From NCBI GenBank assembly GCA_021825445.1, contig JAKAHA010000010.1:1-34861 (forward strand): DNA of 34,861 nucleotides, given 5' to 3'. Within the stretch, counting starts at the first letter, position 1. Each line of letters starts with the position of its first letter. Positions 7,400-13,440 of the stretch are shown here, one piece after another. Origin of the DNA: a bacterium (lineage in GTDB: Bacteria > Patescibacteriota > Microgenomatia > UBA1406 > GWC2-37-13). Under the pieces are notes generated by a model, which saw only the letters and a list, made by a program, of their open reading frames with translations, was not told where the DNA came from and searched no databases. Both the position numbers and the translations under genes were made by a program.

Positions 7400-8337
7400 T
7401 TAAACATTCTTTCAATCGGCACTCTGGCTTTTTCGGCAATCTCTTTTGGTACTTTAACTTCAAATTCTAAATTAATTAGGGAATTTAAAAGTTTAGGTAA
7501 TGTTATTATCTTCATAAACTGGCAGACCATATCGGAGCGTAAGGGAGCAAAGTTTTTTTTCGGATTTTGTTTTTTCAGTTGGTGAATGATACCAGTTTCG
7601 GTCGCCACAATAAAATCAGATTTTTTTGAAATCTTGGTATATTTCATCATTCCTCCGGTTGAAAGAATATGAGTCTTTTCAGCCGGGATATCACCGTTTG
7701 CAACTAGATGCATGCAGTTTGAGACGCAACCGCATTCGGGATGAATAAGAAAATCGGCATCAGGTTGGGCTTTCATTTTGCTTAAGATATCTTCAGGGCG
7801 GACGCGGGCATGGACGTGGCACTCTCCTGGGTAAATTATCAAATCTCGACCTGTGATTTTGGCAACATATGACCCCAAAAACATATCAGGCACAAATAGA
7901 ATTTGTTTATCTTTGGGAATGGAGTTGACGACGGCGATGGCATTTGAGGAAGTGCAACAATAATCTGATTCGGCTTTGACTTCGGCTGTCGTATTGACAT
8001 AGGTAACCACAACTGCGTTTGGATATTTAGCTTTCCAACGACGAAGTTCTTGAGCGTCAATTGAGGCGGCGAGAGAACAGCCGGCTCCAAGATCGGGAAT
8101 AAAAACAGTCTTTTCCGGAGAAAAAATGGCTGCCGACTCTGCCATAAAATGAACACCACAAAAAACAATTAGTTTTTCGGAAGACTTTGCAGCTTGACGA
8201 GAAAGCTCGAGTGAATCACCGACGAAATCGGCAATGTCTTGGATGGCGGGGATTTGGTAGTTATGGGCAAGAATCAAAGCTCCACGCTTTTTTTTCCATT
8301 TTTTAATTTCGGAAATATATTCTTGATCTGTTTTCAT
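7387..8337 (-). CDS. nadA: Quinolinate synthase (4Fe-4S)
   Basis: 316 residues. NadA condenses iminoaspartate with dihydroxyacetone phosphate to make quinolinate. The fold's three repeated modules are visible: LILAHNYQIP at 21-30, FCGVHFMAESA at 59-69 and HPECGC at 199-204. The three cluster ligands expected from family spacing are Cys87 (GAGCSLA), Cys173 (PGECHVH) and Cys272 (DMVCQF). The short length matches the compact NadA of many non-proteobacterial species. It is divergent from nadB, with a 241-bp intergenic region holding repeat family B and a GC-rich inverted repeat. nadC follows on the same strand. The last codons fall in repeat family C. Confidence 0.95.
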   Translation of the reverse strand: MKTDQEYISEIKKWKKKRGALILAHNYQIPAIQDIADFVGDSLELSRQAAKSSEKLIVFCGVHFMAESAAIFSPEKTVFIPDLGAGCSLAASIDAQELRRWKAKYPNAVVVTYVNTTAEVKAESDYCCTSSNAIAVVNSIPKDKQILFVPDMFLGSYVAKITGRDLIIYPGECHVHARVRPEDILSKMKAQPDADFLIHPECGCVSNCMHLVANGDIPAEKTHILSTGGMMKYTKISKKSDFIVATETGIIHQLKKQNPKKNFAPLRSDMVCQFMKIITLPKLLNSLINLEFEVKVPKEIAEKARVPIERMFKISN

Positions 8338-8342
8338 TTGTT

Positions 8343-8401
8343 GTGGAGCGATTCATCGCTCTATAAATTGACAATTATGGTTTGATAAATCAAACCACTA
8401 C
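8343..8401. repeat. Palindromic repeat family B, copy 2
   Basis: Two hairpins: GGAGCGATTCATCGCTC, then TGGTTTGATAAATCAAACCA. The same two-hairpin order occurs at 20419-20488. It sits just upstream of nadA in the nadA/nadB intergenic region. Confidence 0.85.
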
Positions 8402-8470
8402 TAAAAAAATTCCGATTACCTCGTCTTGCCAAAACTTATTAAAAGCGAAGATACCTATTTTTGAGAAAAT

Positions 8471-8500
8471 CGCCAGGGGCCCCGTGGGGTGTGGCGGTCG
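8471..8500. other. GC-rich inverted repeat in the nadA-nadB intergenic region
   Basis: CGCCA (8471-8475) pairs with TGGCG (8492-8496), with GGGGCCCC inside, in otherwise AT-rich DNA. It lies upstream of the nadB promoter, so on the plus strand it is not in the nadB leader. On the minus strand it could be in a long nadA leader. I cannot match it to a known NAD riboswitch. Confidence 0.4.
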
Positions 8501-8536
8501 AAAAAATACGGTACCGAGCTTTTATAAAATATAAAT

Positions 8537-8565
8537 TTGTTATTTGTTTTCGCGTGTACTATTAT
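8537..8565 (+). promoter_or_regulatory. nadB promoter
   Basis: TTGTTA at 8537-8542, 17-nt spacer, TATTAT at 8560-8565. The -10 ends 13 nt before the nadB ATG at 8579. Confidence 0.65.
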
Positions 8566-8578
8566 AAGTTTCTAGCAA

Positions 8579-10051
8579 ATGAAAAACAACTTCGATTACA
8601 TAATCATCGGCTCGGGTATTGCTGGACTTACAACGGCTTTAACACTAGCGGATTCGGGTAAAGTCGCCATATTTACAAAAAAAAATCCTTCAGATTCTTC
8701 GACTAACCTAGCTCAAGGCGGAATGGCGGCGATGGTGGGAGGGGAAGATCGCAAAGAATGGCACATTGAAGACACGATGAAGGCGGGGGATTTTCATAAT
8801 AAAAGAGAGGCGGTCAAACTTCTTGTTGATGATAGTCAGGAAGCATTACTTTGGTTAAAAGAACAAGGAGTTTTATTTGATGTGAAGCCTTCTCTTGAAG
8901 CAGGGCACAGATTACCACGAATTTTTCATACGACCGATTTTACCGGAGCTGATATTCAAAAAACGTTGCTTAAAAAAATTTCTGAAAATAAAAATATTAA
9001 GATTTTTAAAAATACTTTAGCGGTTGATTTAATTGTGCAAAAAAATATTTGTCACGGCATTTATGTTTTGACTGAAGAAAATAAAATTGTTCCGTTTTTT
9101 TCTAAATCTGTTGTTTTAGCAACCGGAGGATCCGGTCAAGTTTACCAGTGGACGACAAACCCAACAGTTGCCACCGGAGACGGGTTGGCTATCGCAATCC
9201 GAGCTGGAGCAAAAACTTTAGATCTTGAATTTGTCCAGTTTCATCCGACTGCTTTTAAGGCAAAAATTTTACCTTTATTTTTGTTATCAGAGCGACTTCG
9301 AGGAGAAGGGGCGAGGTTGGTAGATGATAAAGGTCATAGGTTTGTTGATGAACTTCTTCCACGGGATATTGTAGCTCGGGCTGTTTTTGAAAAACAAAAA
9401 ACCAGTGAAGTTTTTTTGACAATGGCTCACTTGGATAAAAAAGAGATTATTAAAAAACTGCCAAATATTTATAAAAAACTAAAAACTTATGGCTATTATC
9501 TTACTCACGATCGTATACCAGTTACGCCAGCGGCTCACTATCAATGTGGAGGAATCATTACTGACCTTAATGGAAAAACGTCCATAAAAAATTTATATGC
9601 CGTGGGAGAGGTGGCGGCAACCGGGGTACATGGGGCAAATCGACTGGCGTCAAATTCGCTTTTGGAAGGAGTGGTGTACGGGAAACGGATTGGAAAGTTT
9701 ATTGTGTCATCCCCGCGGAGGCGGGGATCCAGTGTTTCCAATTTGATTCAGAGAAGTAATTTTAGTCTGGATTCCCTCCTTCGAGGGAATGACAGTAAGA
9801 CATTAAATAAAATAAAAACAAATATCCAAAAACTCATGTGGGAAAAGGTGGGGATTGTAAGAACAAAAAAAGAATTGTCAGGAGCTTTAAAAACTTTTAA
9901 ATCATACAAAAAACAACTTGAAAAAATTAAAAAAAAACGCGGAATTTCATATGAATTAATTGAAGTGCTTAATTTATCCGAAGTTGCACTCGCTATAACT
10001 CAATATGCTTTAAATCGTCCCAAAAGTCTTGGCGCTCACTACTTAAGATAG
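8579..10051 (+). CDS. nadB: L-aspartate oxidase with in-frame palindromic insertion
   Basis: 490 residues. NadB oxidises L-aspartate to iminoaspartate, the substrate of NadA. N-terminal FAD-binding Rossmann motif IIIGSGIAGLTTALTLADSG; then NLAQGGMAA, the active-site regions ATGGSGQVY, EFVQFHPTAF, LRGEGARLVD and LLPRDIVARAV; then HYQCGGI and the conserved GANRLASNSLLEG. The C-terminal helical domain (LMWEKVGIVR) is also present. Between these, residues about 377-405 (SSPRRRGSSVSNLI onward) are encoded entirely by a copy of palindromic repeat A (9706-9793) read in frame. They replace a normally variable linker, so the enzyme is probably still functional. It is divergent from nadA and nadC. The stop codon overlaps the convergent SHOCT gene by 9 bp. 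Confidence 0.95.
   Translation: MKNNFDYIIIGSGIAGLTTALTLADSGKVAIFTKKNPSDSSTNLAQGGMAAMVGGEDRKEWHIEDTMKAGDFHNKREAVKLLVDDSQEALLWLKEQGVLFDVKPSLEAGHRLPRIFHTTDFTGADIQKTLLKKISENKNIKIFKNTLAVDLIVQKNICHGIYVLTEENKIVPFFSKSVVLATGGSGQVYQWTTNPTVATGDGLAIAIRAGAKTLDLEFVQFHPTAFKAKILPLFLLSERLRGEGARLVDDKGHRFVDELLPRDIVARAVFEKQKTSEVFLTMAHLDKKEIIKKLPNIYKKLKTYGYYLTHDRIPVTPAAHYQCGGIITDLNGKTSIKNLYAVGEVAATGVHGANRLASNSLLEGVVYGKRIGKFIVSSPRRRGSSVSNLIQRSNFSLDSLLRGNDSKTLNKIKTNIQKLMWEKVGIVRTKKELSGALKTFKSYKKQLEKIKKKRGISYELIEVLNLSEVALAITQYALNRPKSLGAHYLR
9706..9793. repeat. Palindromic repeat family A, copy 2, inside nadB
   Basis: 88 bp, the same length as copy 1, beginning GTCATCCCCGCGGAGGCGGG and ending TCGAGGGAATGAC. Contained completely in the nadB reading frame without stop codons. 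Confidence 0.92.
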
Positions 10052-10309
10052 GTCTTTTTTCAGCTGTTCGAATTCCTTCTTATCAATCTCGCCTTTGGCA
10101 TATCTTTCACGGATTATATCAAGACTTCTATCTCCTTCAACTTCTTCCATTTCATCGTTGTGGCAACAGTGTGACGAGTGAGAAGATCTAAAAAACCTGA
10201 CAATAAGTAAGACTATCATACCCCAAAAAAGAACCTGAAAGAGAAACCCCAAAAACGAAAAACCCGGATTTATACCGTAGCCCAAGTCGTAGTTCCAATA
10301 GTGCATCAT
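10043..10309 (-). CDS. Small membrane protein with C-terminal SHOCT domain
   Basis: 88 residues. One hydrophobic helix at about 18-43 (FSFLGFLFQVLFWGMIVLLI), then a His/Cys-rich stretch SSHSSHCCHND (about 47-57) that could bind metal. A C-terminal SHOCT module follows (LDIIRERYAKGEIDKKEFEQ, about 64-83), a short helical motif usually at protein ends that is linked to oligomerisation. The function is unknown. Its 3' end overlaps the nadB stop region by 9 bp, tail to tail. Confidence 0.82.
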   Translation of the reverse strand: MMHYWNYDLGYGINPGFSFLGFLFQVLFWGMIVLLIVRFFRSSHSSHCCHNDEMEEVEGDRSLDIIRERYAKGEIDKKEFEQLKKDLS

Positions 10310-10484
10310 AATATTTATTTATAGAACTGTTAATTAGTTTGTTGGTTACTTAGTTATTTTGTAACTTAACCAACAACTTATATAATTATAATATTTTTTC
10401 TGAAAAAAGACTGAAATTATTTATTTATCAATAAGCTAAACCTAAGAAGAAAGATGATTGTTCTAATAAACAAGAATTCTAAAA

Positions 10485-10539
10485 ACTACCTACTGAAACA
10501 AATAATAATTTGCAAAACAGTGGGTAGTTGTCCTATAAT
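10485..10539 (+). promoter_or_regulatory. Promoter overlapped by large dyad, upstream of 10559 gene
   Basis: ACTACCTACTG (10485-10495) pairs with CAGTGGGTAGT (10518-10528) with one G-T wobble. The loop contains a second palindrome, CAAAT-AATA-ATTTG. A promoter TTGCAA (10510-10515), 18-nt spacer, TATAAT (10534-10539) lies across the right arm, so the dyad is placed like an operator. Earlier in this 249-bp intergenic region is another hairpin, GTTGGTTA/TAACCAAC, near 10340-10375. Confidence 0.5.
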
Positions 10540-10558
10540 ACAGTCTTCATAAAATATT

Positions 10559-11518
10559 ATGGGAAGGTTACCAGGTTACGATAATTCATTTGATCGTTCT
10601 GATAGAAGGAGAGCTTTGCTTGAAAGAGCTGGTAAAACAGGTTCTGAGGTTGTGCTAAATTTTGTGAAAGCAACTTCATTAATGGCTTTGCCAGCCGTAG
10701 CTATGATCGGACTTAATTATTTAGGGGTGCCAGTTGCTGAGGATGCAAAAGCTAGTTTGGCACATTTAGGAAATTCAATTCATCAGGGTGTTGATCTTGC
10801 CCTTAACCTTGCAAGGGGCTCTCTTCCTAAAGTTGATTTACAAAATATTAAAGAAATAGCGGTAAATGGTGGAGCGTTTACAGCCGGATTAACTATAGGT
10901 ATTTTATATAATTTTGGTTCAATCTTAGCGGTTTTGAAAAATTTAGACGGAAAAACAGAAGGAGGAAATTATGAACCTAGCGAGCCAATGCAAGATGACG
11001 GGACATACGTTTTTCAACTAGCGTGCGTTGATAAACGTAGAGTTAATAAGAGTGGAATTGCTGTTCCAGGTTCGTTTGGAATAATGGGATCGGGATTTAT
11101 TGATTTTTTAGCCGCAATGGGAGCTCAAGGTTTGCGACCAGAAACAATTGATGGAAATTTTTTATCAGGATTATTTTTAGGAAGTAATATTTTGACTGAA
11201 ATATATTCTCATATCGGTGTGTGGCAAGAGATTAGAAAAATATCAAAAGATCCGAGATATAAAGGACACCGGATAAAGATTGAAATGATGGACCATGATG
11301 ATGGTTGTGGAGCAGAGGGATTTACAAACCCTCTGAGTTATTGGCTAAAGTTTAAAAAACACGAATTAAAGCTGGCTGATTTGGTTGCGGTAGGTAATGA
11401 AATTGCAGGATACATTTATGTAAATGGAGTATTGGGTCCAGCAGTAGGAGTATTATCTGGAGGTAGAATTAGTTTATCAGCGGTGACAAAACGCTCTGAA
11501 ATGGAACAAGCTTATTGA
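10559..11518 (+). CDS. Membrane protein with carbonic-anhydrase-like metal motifs
   Basis: 319 residues, family not recognised. The N-terminal half has two probable membrane segments (about 38-58 and 104-126). The C-terminal half contains ACVDKR (Cys156-x-Asp158-x-Arg160) and, 86 residues later, MMDHDDGCGAEGF (His246-x3-Cys250-Gly). Beta-carbonic anhydrases bind zinc through Cys-x-Asp-x-Arg and His-x2-Cys-Gly, so the order and chemistry match. The His-Cys spacing is one residue longer and the intervening sequence does not obviously match. A divergent zinc enzyme of that fold is my best guess. The upstream dyad over the promoter suggests regulated expression. The ATG at 10559 is 19 nt after the -10 box. 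Confidence 0.6.
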   Translation: MGRLPGYDNSFDRSDRRRALLERAGKTGSEVVLNFVKATSLMALPAVAMIGLNYLGVPVAEDAKASLAHLGNSIHQGVDLALNLARGSLPKVDLQNIKEIAVNGGAFTAGLTIGILYNFGSILAVLKNLDGKTEGGNYEPSEPMQDDGTYVFQLACVDKRRVNKSGIAVPGSFGIMGSGFIDFLAAMGAQGLRPETIDGNFLSGLFLGSNILTEIYSHIGVWQEIRKISKDPRYKGHRIKIEMMDHDDGCGAEGFTNPLSYWLKFKKHELKLADLVAVGNEIAGYIYVNGVLGPAVGVLSGGRISLSAVTKRSEMEQAY

Positions 11519-11549
11519 CATCCCTCTTTCATCCTGTTAAGGTTAGAGT

Positions 11550-11633
11550 ATGAAAAAAGTTAAACAAGTCTTGAAAAAGGGGATGCACGGGGCAGTGAGA
11601 AAACTAAAAAGAAGAGTAAAAGAAATTCGATAA
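11550..11633 (+). CDS. Possible 27-residue highly basic peptide
   Basis: Short ORF starting MKKVKQVLKKG and ending in a KRRVKEIR tail, with about 13 Lys/Arg and only one acidic residue. It could form a cationic amphipathic helix. AAGG 10 nt upstream is a weak ribosome site. It lies between the 10559 gene and the toxin-antitoxin promoter. It could be a chance ORF in an A-rich stretch; no homologue is recognised. Confidence 0.3.
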   Translation: MKKVKQVLKKGMHGAVRKLKRRVKEIR

Positions 11634-11640
11634 ATTACAT

Positions 11641-11669
11641 TTGACATGTCAGTACTTCGTCAGTACAAT
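11641..11669 (+). promoter_or_regulatory. Toxin-antitoxin promoter with direct-repeat operator
   Basis: TTGACA at 11641-11646, 17-nt spacer, TACAAT at 11664-11669. Two direct repeats GTCAGTAC at 11648-11655 and 11659-11666 are spaced 11 bp, one helical turn, and lie between and over the promoter boxes. They are a probable antitoxin operator for autoregulation. The -10 ends 6 nt before the ATG, so the mRNA is predicted to be leaderless. Confidence 0.65.
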
Positions 11670-11675
11670 TAAAAC

Positions 11676-11918
11676 ATGTTAATACAAACTTTATATAAAA
11701 ACGGCAACTCAATAGCAGTTACTATTCCGCATCAGTATTTATCAGAATTGAACTTAAAAGAAGGGTCTGAGGTGGTGGTGGAAAAGGAAGGTCAAGATCT
11801 ACGTATTATTGCTAAAAAGCATACACTTGCCGCAGATGTGGATCCAAAATTTATGAAAATGGTTGATGATTTCGTCAATGATCATGAAAGTGTACTTCAT
11901 GAGTTAGCTCAAAAATAA
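11676..11918 (+). CDS. AbrB/MazE-type antitoxin
   Basis: 80 residues. The N-terminal SpoVT-AbrB swapped-hairpin DNA-binding domain is clear (TLYKNGNSIAVTIPHQYLSE, then LKEGSEVVVEKEG), at about residues 4-45. The C-terminal tail (about 50-80) is acidic and helical and would wrap the toxin. The stop TAA and the next gene's ATG share one A (11918), so the two are translationally coupled. The direct repeats in its promoter are probably its own binding site. AbrB-type antitoxins paired with Doc toxins are known, though Phd-type partners are more usual. Confidence 0.88.
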   Translation: MLIQTLYKNGNSIAVTIPHQYLSELNLKEGSEVVVEKEGQDLRIIAKKHTLAADVDPKFMKMVDDFVNDHESVLHELAQK

Positions 11919-12319
11919 TGAACGATACAACATGCTATCTTTCTATTACACAGGTTTTGGCAATTCACGATCAGATGATAAAACGTTTTGGGGGATCTGC
12001 CGGAGTAAGAGATTTAGGACTTATAAAATCTGCAATTGCCAGACCTCAAGCTACTTTTGATGGAGTTGATTTATATCAGACACTATTTGATAAAGCCGCA
12101 GCTTTATTACAATCTCTTTTAAAAAATCATCCTTTTATTGACGGAAATAAGAGAACTGCCCTCTCATCAGCTGGTATATTTCTTGCCTCAAATGGATATA
12201 AACTCATGAACAGACATAAACAGGAAGTGACCTTCACGCTTGCTGTAGCTAACGATAAGTTGACACTTCAAGATATATCTAATTGGTTCAAAAAATATTC
12301 AACTAAAATATTAATTTGA
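11918..12319 (+). CDS. doc: Doc (death-on-curing) family Fic toxin
   Basis: 133 residues, the normal Doc length. The Fic-fold active-site loop HPFIDGNKRT at residues 71-80 matches the H-x-F-x-x-x-N-K-R Doc pattern. His71 is the catalytic base. The N-terminal YLSITQVLAIHDQMIKRFGG and RDLGLIKSAIARPQ are typical of Doc. Doc proteins phosphorylate elongation factor Tu and stop translation; related Fic enzymes transfer AMP. It overlaps its antitoxin gene by one base. It lies immediately outside the left end of the integrative element, so it could stabilise this region or belong to an older insertion. Confidence 0.92.
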   Translation: MNDTTCYLSITQVLAIHDQMIKRFGGSAGVRDLGLIKSAIARPQATFDGVDLYQTLFDKAAALLQSLLKNHPFIDGNKRTALSSAGIFLASNGYKLMNRHKQEVTFTLAVANDKLTLQDISNWFKKYSTKILI

Positions 12320-12344
12320 TTTTATTTTGTTCTATATTTTTTTT

Positions 12345-12360
12345 GGGTGACTGACGGGAT
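12345..12360. repeat. Left attachment-site repeat (copy of tRNA-His 3' end)
   Basis: GGGTGACTGACGGGAT is identical to 20285-20300, which is the 3' end of tRNA-His on the minus strand. No other part of a tRNA is present here. It marks the distal end of an integrated element. Confidence 0.75.
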
Positions 12361-12405
12361 GGTTCGGCAAGCTCACCATTTACCTGATACTCATATTCGA
12401 CAATC

Positions 12406-12678
12406 TCAGGATTTACTCAATTGTTTTAATAACTCAATATTTCCTTCTATTAAAGCATTCTTCTTTGCATGACTCCACCCTTTAAGCTGTTTTTCACGTT
12501 TTTCAGCTAATTTTCTATTTGAATATTTTTCTGTATATTTTAACCGTATCTGAGAAAACTTTTTCGTTCCAATATTATATCCAGACTTATGTGATTCTAA
12601 CCTATTTTGAATATTTGATGTTAGACCAACATAAAAAGTTTTCTCATCGCAAAGAAGAATGTAAATATGCCATTCCAT
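12406..12678 (-). CDS. GIY-YIG (URI-type) nuclease domain protein
   Basis: 90 residues. It begins MEWHIYILLCDEKTFYVGLT, the GIY-YIG motif written here as HIYIL...FYVGLT, followed by the conserved Arg in NIQNRLESHKSG and a later Glu in AEKREKQLKGW. This is the small stand-alone UvrC-intron-type endonuclease family (COG2827-like). The upstream in-frame extension is rejected because it is made of the 23-bp tandem repeats. Its cellular role is unclear; such genes are often mobile. Confidence 0.88.
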   Translation of the reverse strand: MEWHIYILLCDEKTFYVGLTSNIQNRLESHKSGYNIGTKKFSQIRLKYTEKYSNRKLAEKREKQLKGWSHAKKNALIEGNIELLKQLSKS

Positions 12679-12692
12679 AAATATATTTTTAT

Positions 12693-12814
12693 GGGTAGTA
12701 AACCCTGGAATTGATGGGTCGTAAACCCTGAAATTGATGGGTCGTAAACCCTGAAATTGATGGGTAGTAAACCCTGAAATTGATGGGTAGTAAACCCTGA
12801 GCTTGTCGAATGGG
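12693..12814. repeat. 23-bp tandem repeat array, about 4.7 copies
   Basis: Unit begins GGGTAGTAAACCCTG and ends AATTGAT; starts at 12693, 12716, 12739, 12762 and 12785. Units two and three have GTCG for GTAG. The last unit runs into a 20-bp family E repeat (12795-12814). GGGTN4AAACCC in each unit is a small dyad. It lies just upstream of the GIY-YIG gene. There are no spacers, so it is not CRISPR. Confidence 0.9.
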
Positions 12815-12851
12815 TGACTGGGCGGACTCATTTAGAACCCAGGTTAGTCAG

Positions 12852-13349
12852 TTAGCTTTTCGATAAAACAACTGATTGTTTAACTTTTAAATGGGTTTTG
12901 TCCAATAACCAATATATAAATCTTTTATAAAATGGCGACATATTTAATCTATATATATTCCCTACAGCGTCATAAGCAGCAAAATAGCTTATATTTTTAA
13001 GATCGAGATCTTTTTGTTTTGTTAGAAAATCTGCACTTTTACCCTCTTTAAGCTCTCGACTTCCATAAATCATGCTATCGGAAAAAATAAAACCTCCTTT
13101 ATTTTTTAGATAAATACCGGCAGTTTTTGTTATAGTTACCGGTCTTCGTCCTTTATTAGCAACTGTTAGTGAAGCATATGTTTCTTTTGGGTCGTATGGA
13201 TGATTTCCAATTATTTTCCAGTTCTTGGTAAAAGTTAATTTGATGTCAGCTTGATCTCTTTTGTAATTGAAGTAAGTAAATACAAGACCAGCACTTCCAG
13301 TAATGGCACCCCAAACCGCTATTAAATCTATCAAGTTTAGTTTTACCAT
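12852..13349 (-). CDS. Membrane-anchored protein, function unknown
   Basis: 165 residues. One N-terminal transmembrane helix (about 6-28, LIDLIAVWGAITGSAGLVFT), then a soluble domain with a beta-rich look (ASLTVANKGRRPVTITKTAG), similar to small Ig-like accessory domains seen beside transmembrane anchors. A C-terminal basic segment follows. I do not recognise the family. On the minus strand TATAAT lies at 13358-13363, 8 nt before the ATG, with TTCAAT 17 nt further up, supporting this start. It is divergent from the OLD nuclease with only 91 bp between starts, so the two may be a regulated pair. Confidence 0.65.
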   Translation of the reverse strand: MVKLNLIDLIAVWGAITGSAGLVFTYFNYKRDQADIKLTFTKNWKIIGNHPYDPKETYASLTVANKGRRPVTITKTAGIYLKNKGGFIFSDSMIYGSRELKEGKSADFLTKQKDLDLKNISYFAAYDAVGNIYRLNMSPFYKRFIYWLLDKTHLKVKQSVVLSKS

Positions 13350-13440
13350 TTAAAACAATTATATAAAATAAATGTGACGAATTGAAGAATTGTAAGAATC
13401 AGAGTACAATTTATCTGAATATAAAAATAAATATTAAAAT

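Noticed and set aside
8471-8500. Known NAD riboswitch before nadA/nadB
   Set aside because: I could not match the consensus of the NAD-I or NAD-II classes, and the block lies upstream of the nadB promoter.
12693-12814. Possible CRISPR array
   Set aside because: The 23-bp units are directly adjacent with no spacers, and no cas gene is nearby.
12679-12831. N-terminal extension of the GIY-YIG protein
   Set aside because: It consists of the translated tandem repeats and precedes the normal family start.
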